64,000 nucleotides of DNA, from assembly GCA_021927905.1 (NCBI GenBank), contig BLLK01000038.1, positions 744,001 to 808,000 on the forward strand. Reading direction: 5' to 3'. The first letter of the stretch is position 1. The number at the start of each line of letters is the position of its first letter. Below are positions 22,201 to 32,252 of the stretch, in pieces. The notes under the pieces are model-generated. The model ran no database searches, was not told the DNA's origin, and was given only the letters and a program-made list of their open reading frames with translations. Source of the DNA: Chaetoceros tenuissimus. Lineage: Eukaryota; Bacillariophyta; Thalassiosirophyceae; Chaetocerotales; Chaetocerotaceae. Position numbers and translations under genes: made by a program.

Positions 22201-22632
22201 AATGGAGTAGCCCAGTGGTTCGGAATCACAAGTAGTGCTGACCTAAATGAAGTACTACCAAATAGGAATACTTTCTCCAATAATCTATTCACCGAATCTG
22301 TTCTTTATGGAGGAGCTTCACCTCCTACTCCGACTCCTGATTCATGTGAAGATTCTCCTCTGCGAATGAGGGTCTACATTCCAGCACAAGGTAGATTTAG
22401 AATGAAGAGCTGTAATTGGGCAGCAAAACAATCTTCGAGATGCAACCTCGACGGAGTCAGTAGCCATTGTCCAGCGTCTTGTAATGCTAGTTGCATGGAC
22501 TCTCAGTCGAGATTCAAATTAATCAAACCAGATGGGACAAAGAAGACTAGAAACTGCAAGTATATATCACGAGATACTACTCGTTGTAAATGGGAAGGTA
22601 TTAGTGATACATGTAGAGAGGTTTGCTCGTAA
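16276..22632 (+). CDS. Secreted DUF1800-DUF1501 fusion protein, copy 2
   Basis: Nine exons matching copy 1: 16276-16375, 16502-18277, 18361-19185, 19270-20054, 20127-20784, 20853-21152, 21222-21906, 21979-22090, 22174-22632; 1,899 aa, all frames open. The signal peptide is MKSFFYLLLALPLAWGQ. Domain order is as in copy 1: DUF1800 with Cys-rich insertion, DUF1501, a shorter Pro/Thr linker and two Cys-rich repeats. Differences are clustered. Around 17205-17310 the text reads SYPNRFCSWGSDT where copy 1 has CWWGSDT. Near 18960 it has DGSSNGG against ANWG. In exon 7 there is a 15-nt gain that repeats VDS. Copy 2 keeps the bacterial-type SEFGRT and GTDHAW but reads KHEGYDTH where copy 1 has EHGGYDTH. 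Both copies look functional and selected. Coordinated expression is plausible because the proximal promoter is shared. Confidence 0.85.
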
Positions 22633-22788
22633 ATTATGCAAGTTCATGAAAATGAACGTGCTTCTGTCACTTTCTGTTTGGAAGAAAATCTAATTCTGCA
22701 TATATGTATAAATATAAAGTTGAAAGTTATCATTGATTTCGTATTTTTAGCCTAATTATACTTGGGTATATACTGTACATGAATTATG

Positions 22789-24084
22789 TTAGCAAAATCC
22801 TTCTTGTTGAAGTGGAGATATCATTTTAATTACTTGGATAAGGTCGTTCCAAACATTTGTTTTCTTTTCTATAGGTAAATTATGTGCATAACCTCCCACA
22901 TCTTTCTTTTCTATCGGCCATTGTTCATTTATGAGCGTCTTTATTTCATCGTCGCTCATGGCAATGTTATTATAAGAATCCCTACTGTTGGTAACATGAT
23001 TTAATATATTCCAAAGTGCAAGGGTTTCTTTCCACTCGACATAATGGAAACTTGCAGTCATGGGAGAACAACAATTCACACCACTTTGAAGCTCATGATG
23101 AAATACATTATCTTCTCCCAGTATTTCTGCTAAATCCTCGTGTTTGGTCTTATACCATGCATCCATTTCATTTTTCACAACTCTTACAATTCCAAACGCA
23201 TGGAAGACATGTCTCTTGGCTTCATCTCTAGTATCAATTACATCAACACCCATTCCATGTTTCAAACATTCAGCAGTCAACAAGCCCGGATTTCCCTGAA
23301 GCCATTTCCTTGTACTTTCACAATGTTCATCATGTCTCTCCCAAGCGTCTATCAATTCTTTCATTGTTTTTCGGCTGAGGAAATATCCACTAGCACCACT
23401 GTTGAAAGCATATTTTCCTTTCTTTTGATTTTTGGGCCTTAAAGCATGCCCAGCATACAAATGTTCCTCTGGATCAAAATTATGAGACTCCAAAAACGAA
23501 CACAAATGCTGAGGAATGATGAATGTATGATCATTTGCAAAGAATGCAAAATCTGGGTTGTATTGTTGGTATACTTGTGAGATTACATATTTCAATCTCG
23601 CTACTCCATCTTCTTCTGTCGCAATGTGCGGCTCTATTAGCATAAGTTTTGGAAAAGAATTACTGTCTGTATTCTGCAAAGTGTAGTCACTATCTGTTCC
23701 AGGATGTGTGACATAGATAGCATGTGCAAACGGTCCCCATGTTTTAGAAATAGAGTCTAATCTTTTTGATCTTCCTTTTGGATTCACTACACTTGGTAAT
23801 AAGACAGTGACATATTTTGGATTGGCACTTATATGTTGCAATGTATGCTTCGCATTAGTATCAGAAAAAGCCGACATGGCAGAATCTTTGCCTAATATTT
23901 GTTTATGATTTGTCTGTATTCCAATGTTGGTACTGTCTCCATTTTCTAATGCTGTAAATAATACATTGTACAGAAAACCAAACAACAGGAAAAGTGATGA
24001 AATGGCAACATAAAATACGATTTTTCTACTACTGCCTCGTTCACTTTTAGTTTTCTTTGTCATTGCAAAACTATGTTCATTCAT
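22789..24084 (-). CDS. Core-1 beta-1,3-galactosyltransferase-like protein (GT31, C1GALT1 type)
   Basis: 431 aa, single exon. Type II membrane topology: a short basic cytosolic tail, then one helix around residues 22-47 (IVFYVAISSLFLLFGFLYNV), typical of Golgi glycosyltransferases. Family features are the FNSGASGYFLSRKTMKEL block, the late CCSPMTASFHYVEW block (C1GALT1: CCS..AVSFHYV) and the segment HLYAGHALRPKN. In C1GALT1 the metal-binding motif is DDD; the matching site here, near residue 183, reads AFFANDHTF, keeping only the middle Asp. The enzyme may use an altered metal site, or may be a COSMC-like non-catalytic relative; both are inference. Its 3' end was copied twice upstream (15484-15707). 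Divergent from the RSH gene. Confidence 0.8.
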   Translation of the reverse strand: MNEHSFAMTKKTKSERGSSRKIVFYVAISSLFLLFGFLYNVLFTALENGDSTNIGIQTNHKQILGKDSAMSAFSDTNAKHTLQHISANPKYVTVLLPSVVNPKGRSKRLDSISKTWGPFAHAIYVTHPGTDSDYTLQNTDSNSFPKLMLIEPHIATEEDGVARLKYVISQVYQQYNPDFAFFANDHTFIIPQHLCSFLESHNFDPEEHLYAGHALRPKNQKKGKYAFNSGASGYFLSRKTMKELIDAWERHDEHCESTRKWLQGNPGLLTAECLKHGMGVDVIDTRDEAKRHVFHAFGIVRVVKNEMDAWYKTKHEDLAEILGEDNVFHHELQSGVNCCSPMTASFHYVEWKETLALWNILNHVTNSRDSYNNIAMSDDEIKTLINEQWPIEKKDVGGYAHNLPIEKKTNVWNDLIQVIKMISPLQQEGFC

Positions 24085-24709
24085 ATAATGGAGGAAACTT
24101 GTTATGTGGTGGAGAAGTCAACTATGGTACGTAGTACGAGGAGGTAAACTGTCAACCACTACAAAACAGTCAGTTTAAAAGGTGATCAAACGACCAACGG
24201 TTATTTCGCCCTTCAGTAAACAGCTAGAGCATAGCTATATATATATATATATATATATATCCGTTAGTAGTGGTGACAAGCAAGAATTTTAGGCGTTTTA
24301 CAGAAAGTTCTAGACCAATCAGATTTGCTTTCTAACCTTTGTGCGTCTGTAGGAATCATCTGCTCACCTTACTTACTTTATCATGTGTTGGATCTTATCT
24401 TGATGGATACCAAGTAAGTAGGAGTTGTACAGTGTAATTGCATTTTTCTTCAACCTAGAAGAGAAGAACAAAATTGTCGTGAGAAATCAGTTCTTGATTC
24501 GCGATACTTTTAGGCACCGCTTTCCATCAAAGTGTTTTCGACTTGTACAAAATAAGAACGCATTTCGGAAGAACATCATTAGTACTAAGGCTGCAGTACA
24601 CACACATTACTGAAAGACATATTTGCTTCACATATCTTGAAAAGGTAGCAATTATCACATAATTTTTTTATCGAATTTTTCCTCGAATCCAATTCATATA
24701 TAAAACACA
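24085..24709. other. Divergent intergenic region with TA microsatellite
   Basis: About 625 bp between the galactosyltransferase-like and RSH start codons. It contains the dinucleotide repeat described separately and an AT-rich leader just before the RSH ATG. The small ORF at 24425-24613 has no supporting feature. No other structure was recognised. Confidence 0.5.
24236..24260. repeat. (TA)n microsatellite
   Basis: About 12.5 perfect TA units in the promoter region between two divergent genes. Likely length-variable between individuals. Confidence 0.95.
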
Positions 24710-27700
24710 ATGGATACTCATACACGGAAGAGGCGACTGATGTTCACCATTACTTCCCTGTCTCTGGTAACATACTCGCATCAATTTAATGGTTTAGGTT
24801 CACCTCATCAGAGGGTTCGTATCGACGGAGTCGACACCACGATTCCTCGCCATAAGCATTACCAACAAAGACATATCTCTAGATCATCATTGCCATTCAC
24901 TGCATTGAAAGTAGCATCAGCAGCAAATGGCTGGAATCCGAATAACTCAACGAATAGTCTCATTGATAGTAGTAGCTCACAGGGAGAAGCGCCTACAGCT
25001 CCCGAGGTGAACAAATGGACAGATATTATGACCAACCCTGATCCATTTTCAACTCCTATAGATGAAGAATCTAACGATAATGATATCAATATTTCCATGG
25101 AAAAATTGACGACTGCCGATTTGGATCAGATCGAAGTCTACTGGGATACACTAATGCCTCCCGTTTCATATCTAGGAACTGAGAATGCGCATAAAGTCAA
25201 ACAAGCCTTGAAAGTAGCGTATACTGCACATAATGGTCAAATGAGAAAATCAGGAGAACCATTTATCATTCATCCTGTGGAAGTTTCCATTCTGCTTGCT
25301 GGTCTCAAAATGGACGCAGAGACTGTAATGGCGGGATTATTACATGATACCGTTGAAGATACTGACTTGACCTTTGATGAAATTGAAGTCATGTTTGGAC
25401 CTATAGTCAAATCTATTGTAGAAGGTGAAACCAAGGTGTCAAAACTTCCTAAATTGGAATTTACAGATTATGCTGATGAACAAGCGGAAAATCTAAGACA
25501 AATGTTTGTGGCCATGACTGATGATTACAGAATTATCATTGTGAAATTGGCGGATAGGCTACATAATATGCGTACTTTGAGGCATATGAAACCAGAGAAG
25601 CAGCTCAAAATTAGTAGAGAAACTCTAGACATATTCGCGCCCTTGGCACATCGCATGGGTATCTGGCAATTCAAGTCGGAACTAGAGGATACTAGTTTCA
25701 TGTACCTTTATCCAAGGGAATATAAGAAACTGAATAGGAGGTTGAGAAGGCATCAAACAAAATTTAGAGACACTCTAGACCGCTCACAGGAAATATTGAA
25801 AAAGACATTGGATAGCAACCCTACTTTAAAAGAAGAGGCAGTCGAAGTCAGAGTGTCTGGAAGAACGAAGGAGCTCTACAGTCTGTGGCAAAAAATGAAT
25901 AATAAAGGAGAACAGAATTTAGATCATATTACCGATGTAGTAGCTCTTAGAGTTATTATCGAGCCGAAACGGGAGAAGTACGATGATAGCTTGGATGATA
26001 CTGAAGTAGGAGTTTGGCTTTGTTATCATGTTCTAGGTTTGGTACAGCACTTACCAGGATTTCAACCAGTGCCGACAAAGGTTAAGGACTATATTTCCTT
26101 CCCGAAACCGAATGGCTACCAAAGTTTACACACCGCACTAATGTTGAATGGGCAGACCATTGAAGTACAGATTAGGACATCCGCAATGCATCAAATTGCA
26201 GAATATGGAATGGCTTCACATTGGGCTTACAAAGATGGGAAAAAGAGAGCAGACTCACCTGGGGAACTCTACAACACACCATGGCTGTCAAGTATCAAAG
26301 AGTGGCAAGATGAGGTTTTGTGCTCTCGCGATTTCGTAGACTGTGTTCGTAGGGAGCTACTTGGAAAGCGAGTCTTTGTCTTCCTTCGAAATGGTAAGAT
26401 TTTGAACTTGGCAAAGGGTGCAACAGTCATTGATGCAGCTTTTCAGATCCATACCGAGGTTGGTCTAACCATGCATGGAGTGGAAATCAACGGTAAACCA
26501 GTTCCTTTTTCATATGAACTGAAGAATGGCGATGTAGTTTCTGTATTGACTGGAAAAGGTAGACCTTCTTTAGATTGGATGAGGTTTGCGAAGATAAGAT
26601 CTACCCGTTCAAAACTCCGTTCTTACTTTAGAAGAAAGCAAAAAGAAAGTTTAAGAGATGCAGGCGCTATTCTTATGAATGACTTTCTCGATATGTATGG
26701 CGACCTCATCAAGAATGAGTCTTACTTGGAAGAATCATTTGAAGTGCCAAGAATGGTAGAAGATGTCGAAAGGTTCCTACCAGGAAAATCTCAGTATACA
26801 GATATTGACGAATTGCTAACAGATATAGGAAGCAATCACGACCGTGAGTTCTTAAGAACTGCAGTTGCAAAGATATTTTTGGTTCCACAAAGAGCTTTAG
26901 CTGAAGCCGAGGATGAAAGGCACAAGCAGATTTCTCAAAAGATTCTGGAGGAAGTCAACCGAATCAGACAAAATGCTGTAGATGCGGACCTTGCCCTTGC
27001 TTCAGATGGCGATGACTATGATCAAGACGACGTCATTTTAAGTGATTCTCTTGTCAAGCCAATGAGACAAAGCGCGCCTACGGTGCCTGAGAAGGTATCA
27101 CCAAGCACCCCAGCATCATCAATGGGGGCTCAGATCACATCTGTGAATGGCGACATTGAGATTGCAGATCCCGATCAATTATGTGAAGAATGTCTGCCAG
27201 TTTTTGGTGACGAAATTATAGGAACAAGATCGAAAGACGATTCATATGAGTCTATCACAACTGTACATCGCTGTGGTTGTAAGATATTACAAGCCGCGAT
27301 AAACCAAGAGAAGTCGTTAGGAATACCCGCTAACGATTCTATTCAAAAGAGTAGATTCTCAATACCATCTCGTCTCAAGTCGAAGGTAGGGAAGAGAAAT
27401 AGAGCTCGTTTTGACGAAGACTCTCATACTAGTGGAAATCTCGAAACGGTGCCTTTGAAGTGGGACAAGTCTTACACCCAAGATGAAGAAGTTTTATACT
27501 TCACTGAAATAACAGTAGTTGCCCAAGATAGGAAGTATCTCCTAGCTGATTGCTCTGAAGTAGTATCCGAAATGTCGGAAATTGTCGGGACAGGAAGTCT
27601 GTCAACTAAAGAAGATGCCATCTTTGAATTTTTAGTCAAGGTAGAAAGTATTGACCACTTACAGAAGCTAATGGATGCACTTATGAATATTGAATCTGTA

Positions 27701-27733
27701 ATGTCAGTGGAGAGAAAGTTTGGATCTTCGTAA
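24710..27733 (+). CDS. RSH: RelA/SpoT homologue (bifunctional-type (p)ppGpp synthetase/hydrolase), probably plastid-targeted
   Basis: 1,007 aa, single exon, full long-RSH architecture. The HD hydrolase domain (about residues 170-300) keeps the family HDxxED motif as LLHDTVEDTDL. The synthetase domain (about 380-505) keeps RVSGRTKELYSLWQKM, ITDVVALRVI, PKPNGYQSLHT and the EVQIRT segment. The TGS domain is at about 550-615 (KRVFVFLRNGKILNLAKGAT). The Cys-rich ZFD segment (LCEECLP..GDEI.G, TVHRCGC) is at about 825-870, and a C-terminal ACT domain at about 935-1005. Both catalytic centres look intact, so the protein could make and destroy ppGpp. The first about 30 residues are basic then hydrophobic, followed by a long Ser/Thr-rich stretch, consistent with plastid import; algal and plant RSH proteins act in the chloroplast. 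It ends about 65 bp before the convergent serine acetyltransferase stop. Confidence 0.95.
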   Translation: MDTHTRKRRLMFTITSLSLVTYSHQFNGLGSPHQRVRIDGVDTTIPRHKHYQQRHISRSSLPFTALKVASAANGWNPNNSTNSLIDSSSSQGEAPTAPEVNKWTDIMTNPDPFSTPIDEESNDNDINISMEKLTTADLDQIEVYWDTLMPPVSYLGTENAHKVKQALKVAYTAHNGQMRKSGEPFIIHPVEVSILLAGLKMDAETVMAGLLHDTVEDTDLTFDEIEVMFGPIVKSIVEGETKVSKLPKLEFTDYADEQAENLRQMFVAMTDDYRIIIVKLADRLHNMRTLRHMKPEKQLKISRETLDIFAPLAHRMGIWQFKSELEDTSFMYLYPREYKKLNRRLRRHQTKFRDTLDRSQEILKKTLDSNPTLKEEAVEVRVSGRTKELYSLWQKMNNKGEQNLDHITDVVALRVIIEPKREKYDDSLDDTEVGVWLCYHVLGLVQHLPGFQPVPTKVKDYISFPKPNGYQSLHTALMLNGQTIEVQIRTSAMHQIAEYGMASHWAYKDGKKRADSPGELYNTPWLSSIKEWQDEVLCSRDFVDCVRRELLGKRVFVFLRNGKILNLAKGATVIDAAFQIHTEVGLTMHGVEINGKPVPFSYELKNGDVVSVLTGKGRPSLDWMRFAKIRSTRSKLRSYFRRKQKESLRDAGAILMNDFLDMYGDLIKNESYLEESFEVPRMVEDVERFLPGKSQYTDIDELLTDIGSNHDREFLRTAVAKIFLVPQRALAEAEDERHKQISQKILEEVNRIRQNAVDADLALASDGDDYDQDDVILSDSLVKPMRQSAPTVPEKVSPSTPASSMGAQITSVNGDIEIADPDQLCEECLPVFGDEIIGTRSKDDSYESITTVHRCGCKILQAAINQEKSLGIPANDSIQKSRFSIPSRLKSKVGKRNRARFDEDSHTSGNLETVPLKWDKSYTQDEEVLYFTEITVVAQDRKYLLADCSEVVSEMSEIVGTGSLSTKEDAIFEFLVKVESIDHLQKLMDALMNIESVMSVERKFGSS

Positions 27734-27797
27734 AATTAAATTTTGTGAATTATTTTACATCTTTTTGGTTAAAAAAAAGCAATTTGCTTCAAACTGC

Positions 27798-29281
27798 CTA
27801 TTTCTTCGTATTTGTCGAAAGATGAAGTGCTGTTGATACGATATCTTGACATTGATGTGTGTTTAACTTGGTGTGTTTTGCTGCAACTTCAGCAAAATGT
27901 TGAGTAAAAGTTGAACCTTTGACATAGCCAAGACAAGGCTTGCTATCAAGATATTGTATCTTCAACAGTGATATGTAGATTTCACCAATCTCATCTTCAG
28001 AGCAGTGATTTGAAAGTAATTTATTAAGACACTTGATAGAAATGGCACCAGTAGGAAGATCTTTACAAGGAAAGCATCGAAAAGAATCTTTATTCCATGT
28101 CTTTCCAGAATGCATTTGCTCCATTCTTGACAGAGGTTTCATCTTTTGCTGAGGTAGCTCAGTGATTGTGTCGATACTACTATCACTTGTCGAACGGGCC
28201 GTTGTCTCCGTTCCAGTTTCGCCTTGAACATCATCTTCATAATCTTGAGTCAAATTTTGAATTGGAACTATTTCAGATAATGCCGAGTCCACAGATTTCC
28301 CTGGTTTTCGTTCTGCAAATCCAATGATACGAGCAGGTGATCCAACTGCTGTACAACCACTAGGAATAGACTTTAAAACTACTGAGGCGGCTCCAATCTT
28401 GGAACTATCGCCAATACGTATGTTTCCCAAGACGCTTGCGCCTGCTCCAATCAACACATTATGGCCAACTTTTGGGTGTCTGTCTCCATGAGCTTTTCCA
28501 GTACCTCCTGCGCATTATTTTTTAGTTAGATATGTTATTCCCTTTACTCAGCCAACAGGTATCTTTTATACTCACCTAGGGTAACACCGTGAAGAAAAGT
28601 ACAATTGTTACCAACAGTGGCAGTTTCTCCGACTACAAGTCCAGTTGCGTGATCTATAACTACGCCAGCTCCTATTTCGGCTGCAGGGTGGATATCAACA
28701 CCAAAGGCTGCGGAAGTCAAAGACTGTAACCAAAGACTCACATGTTTTGAAAGAGAAGTACCTTGACTTGCGAGTATTCTCTCTGAAAGACCACTTCCAC
28801 CTTTGGGAGAAATTTCTTTCAACCAATTTCTCCTTGCAGCACGATGAACGACGAGACTTGCAAATCCCTTGTAGTAAAGTAGCACCTCAAGGGCACTTTC
28901 ACAAGCTGGGTCTCTGTTTACACATGCAATCAAATCATGTCTGACAGCCTCCAACATGGTATTTCCAAGTTCTAAATCATTGGATTCCATAGAATTAATA
29001 AACATTTCTACTAGCCTCTCATACTGAGAATATGCGCCTCCGGCACATGATTGAAACAAGCGATAGACAACAGTCCTCGCAACCATTGATGCCAAACATA
29101 CACTTTGTGGATGAAGGATAGTGCTTCTTAGAAGAGGCTCCAATAGCTCTTCCATTTTCTCAACTTCCAAGGCTGTATTTCTTATTTCATGAAACAATTC
29201 ATCATTACACATATCATCTTCACTAGATGAGTCGGACAAATCGCTGGGACTATGTTCATATCCCATTTCAGTTCCTTTCAT
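27798..29281 (-). CDS. SAT: Serine O-acetyltransferase with C-terminal extension, two exons
   Basis: Exons 29281-28576 and 28507-27798, 471 aa. It makes O-acetylserine from serine and acetyl-CoA, the committed step toward cysteine. The N-terminal helical domain (about residues 35-185, with DPACESALEVLLYYKGF) is followed by the left-handed beta-helix of hexapeptide repeats. This includes DIHPAAEIGAGVVIDHATG, VVGETATVGNNCTFLHGVTLG and, across the intron, GGTGKAHGDRHPKVG. The catalytic His/Asp-bearing motifs are present. After the canonical C-terminus (GSPARIIGF), about 165 more residues follow. They are first Ser/Thr-rich, then a helical block (FRCFPCKDLPTGAISIKCLN), not part of ordinary SAT. 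That tail replaces the short C-terminal peptide used to bind O-acetylserine lyase, so regulation may differ. No presequence is evident; probably cytosolic. Confidence 0.92.
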
Positions 29282-30354
29282 TGTAATTGTAATTGTAATT
29301 GTCGAAATTGTTCAAGTACTAGTGCAGTAGTCTGTATTAGATTTTTATGGTACCCTGATGCGCAAGTTATTGGAATAATAAGAACAACTAAGAAGAATAC
29401 GAGCAATGACCCTAACAACAACCGATGTACTCTCTCGTACCATGTATTACCATGTAACAGTAAGGTACGTAATATACAATATAGGTACTCGATACTCGTA
29501 TATTTCTATTTGGTGTTCGTAAAAAGAATTTCAAATGAAAATGTTCTGTTTTTGGGGCAGCGCCCCGATATTCCTTAGCCGCGTCATATACGTTAAAAAG
29601 CCAGTATTGCCCTATTGGAGACCTATATTATTTTTTTGAATTTTGTCGCAGAAACGAAACTTCCAAACCTAATATCAACTCCATTTCAGAATATGCTGTA
29701 TTGATAGTAGCAACTAGAAATCTTCATATCTATATTAACTAGGGACAATATAGGGTTTTGGAATTGTGCTCTTGTGTGTGGAGATATAAGAGCACAAACA
29801 CATTTATCGTTTTTTGCAGACTGTCGCAGAAATTAATTCAAAACATATTCAAGCGAAATTATGCATATTGACAAGTCAATTCCTCGCTTTTTGTCACATT
29901 AAGGTTTGAATCAATGGGATTGAAAATACATACTATCTTACGTTACAGTAGTTGCCCTTCATTGCGACGGTGTGAGCGCTTCAGCGCGGGGGACACGACC
30001 GGCTTCTTGGAAGCTTGTGTTGCACAAATCAAACAGGTTTTTGGCTTGCCAATCAAAGGGGTGAAAGAAGGCGCGGCCCCACTTTGCACCGCAACCTGAT
30101 TATTTGATGTCCAATGTTGTCTTGAACTAAAATTCTGAGTGTAAAAACGAAGGAAAGGAGAGGAGGAGGGGAAGTGCAAGCGACTCGTAAGTACTTGCTA
30201 AACTATTCTAACAAAAGTGCGGAATACGAAATACGAGATACGAGTATGAACCTTTTGATGATGTTGCTATTTTGCTATTGTTATTCTGAACGAAAATAGA
30301 CATAAAGATTGCTCTCAAGTTGTAGTTTCTTTTTCTGGAGTCATTGAGTAGAAA
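29282..30354. other. Intergenic region with a GC-rich patch
   Basis: About 1,070 bp between divergent serine acetyltransferase and Kish genes. Most is AT-rich. A hairpin-like GGGGCAGCGCCCC lies near 29553. A G+C-rich patch at about 29955-30105 stands out from its surroundings. Its minus strand has an open frame (30179-29943) with a CLICATQ segment, while the plus strand has a shorter ORF. Neither resembles a family I recognise. It may be a relic of a coding or mobile sequence. Confidence 0.4.
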
Positions 30355-30678
30355 ATGAGCGCGATTTTCAATTTTGCCAGTCTCATCACAGTCCTCCTAC
30401 TTCTCATTTGTACAACGGCCTATCTTCGTGAAATGAGACCTACAATATTTGATGGAGGATTGGTAAGTGACATTGATACCCTGATACTCGGTCCATATAT
30501 ATTTGACTGAATTTATCCTTTTCCATTCTGTTCATAGGTCCAAGAACCTGGAAAACCTTTGGTAAAGCGAAAAGGAATGACGGGATTCTGTTGGAAGCTC
30601 TCAAGAATAGGAGAAAGATTGAGTCCATTTGTTTCGGTGGGGTGCATCATGATGGCAATACATGTTTTATTCTTTTAG
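30355..30678 (+). CDS. TMEM167: Kish / TMEM167 family membrane protein, two exons
   Basis: Small gene of 82 aa. Exon 1 is 30355-30462 and exon 2 is 30538-30678, with a 75-nt GT-AG intron. The protein starts [20 protein letters not shown], nearly the eukaryotic Kish start (MSALFNFQSLLTVILLLICT). It continues with [12 protein letters not shown], then [18 protein letters not shown] and a second helix ending HVLFF. Length, both membrane helices and the central WK.xRIGER motif match the family. Kish is a conserved Golgi/secretory-pathway protein needed for constitutive secretion in animals. Identification is confident despite the short length. Confidence 0.93.
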
Positions 30679-30926
30679 GATCATGGGAAGAGTACTTGAA
30701 TTTATGCATTTAGCACTGAATTAAACAAAAGCAGCTACGATCACTCCATAGACATTACAAAAAATCAGACCTCACAGGAGAGAAACAATGCCAGAATGAT
30801 ATTTCATAATATGGCGAGAAGTATTCTAGTGTATATGAATCAGCGTGGAGATGTACGAGTATAACTAAAAATAGAAATAAATAAGTAAAAACCTTCCCAT
30901 TTTAAACATCTACAGCTAGCTAGGAA

Positions 30927-31829
30927 TTAAAAATCAACTCTACCACGACTCTTTTTCACTTCACTTCGTTTTCGCTTATTTTCCTTGTTGATTGCTTTTG
31001 CTTTCTTTGAAATGCCTTTTCTCATCTTTCGTACTTTTGGACGAGGGTAGTTTTTTAGTATCAACTCTTGCAGTTTATCAAATGCATCTTTGCGATTCTG
31101 AGATTGAGTTCTATACTCTTGTGATGTGATTATCAACTGTCCCTCTTTATTGATTTTATTTGCTTCATTCTGCTTTATTCTTTGTCGAACTTCATGTGGA
31201 ATCCAATTTGCGCCCATGACATCTAGTTTGAGGATTACTTGTGTATTGACTTTGTTGACATTTTGTCCACCAGCACCTATGAACGAGAAGAATAGTCAAT
31301 GTAAGTGTTTTTTAGAGACGATTCTTGCACTCATCATTTCAAGTGTAAATGTAACGTAAAGAAGCTTACCTGAAGAGCGAGCAAATGAAATTTCCAACTT
31401 ATCTTCAGGTATAGTGATTTTATTTGGAACTACCCAATCGTCATTCTTTTTGTAATATCGCCTTTGTTGTCCGCCCATTGGTTTCTTTGGAGGTGGTTTA
31501 TACGGCGTATAAGTCCAGGTAGGCTCAAAGTCATTACTACTATCTTTCTCTTCGTCCTCTTTACTGCTGTATAATATTGTTTGTGAATATTTACTCAATA
31601 GGGAAGATGCAAATGGTCTTATTCTCATATCGTTTATTCCAAAGGTCACATGTTTTGCATTATGATTCAGAAAAATGGGCGTCGAAAAGCCTCGACAGAC
31701 GGATTGCCGTGACAACAAAAGGATCTGAAATGCAGCAGCAGATTTGAATGCTCTACTCGAACTCATGATAAATATGACTGTAGAGAAGATTGATATGAAA
31801 ATTGGTAGAGATTTACCAAATGAAACCAT
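30927..31829 (-). CDS. ICT1/ArfB-type peptidyl-tRNA hydrolase (class I release factor domain)
   Basis: Exons 31829-31370 and 31276-30927, 269 aa. The RF-1 domain has the catalytic GGQ loop (SSGAGGQNVNKVNTQV), split by the intron just before it. ILKLDVMG, WIPHEVRQRI and SQEYRTQSQNRKDAF follow, then a strongly basic C-terminal tail (RKMRKGISKKAKAINKENKR). This is the layout of ICT1/ArfB proteins, which lack codon-recognition domains and free ribosomes stalled without a stop codon, using the basic tail in the mRNA channel. The first about 100 residues, with a hydrophobic start and basic/Ser-rich stretch, look like an organellar presequence; mitochondrial or plastid location is inferred. Divergent from glycerol kinase. 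Confidence 0.93.
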
Positions 31830-32252
31830 TCACTGGGATTTTTTTCAATTGCACAAGAGGAAAGAAGAGAGCCCGTATTTATGCCACAGAATGATTTGAT
31901 CAATCCAATATCCTATGGTAAACCTCACTAGATTCCTGGTATTTATGCGTCCCGTTCACCCTCTTAATGAATGAACTTCCTGGAATGTGCTTTCTATACA
32001 CGATAGTGGCATAGTGGCATAGGTAACTCAGCAACTCAACTTATCTTTCCTCTTCATTCTTGAAAAACGCCACATGCTCTGCTGCGGGATCCAAACCTTA
32101 TTGACTTGGGGTATTTGACATCTTCAGAACGCATATGATGAAAATCTTTTCTTTCAACGCATCCTTTTTACATCTTCATCTTCTTCTTCATTATTTGACT
32201 GCTGTTATCTTCATCTCTTCACTTCCATTACTAGGTACACATAACAGTGAAA
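31830..32252. other. Divergent intergenic region
   Basis: About 420 bp between ICT1-like and glycerol kinase start codons. The stretch just before the glycerol kinase ATG is rich in TCTTCATC-type pyrimidine runs, as in a 5' leader. No specific element was recognised. Confidence 0.4.

Larger units (their letters stand above)
8940..22885 (+). repeat. Tandem gene duplication, two units of about 6.8 kb
   Basis: Unit 1 runs from about 8940 to about 15707 and unit 2 from about 16195 to about 22885. Homology begins in the proximal promoter (ACGATTGTTCACA at 8940 and 16195). It covers all nine exons and eight introns in identical positions and phases. It continues through the 3' UTR into the last about 90 bp of the neighbouring galactosyltransferase-like gene, which is present whole only next to unit 2. 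About 490 bp of unrelated sequence separates the units. Divergence is uneven: some stretches of several hundred bases look identical, others differ strongly. The units are direct repeats and both reading frames are open. Confidence 0.93.
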
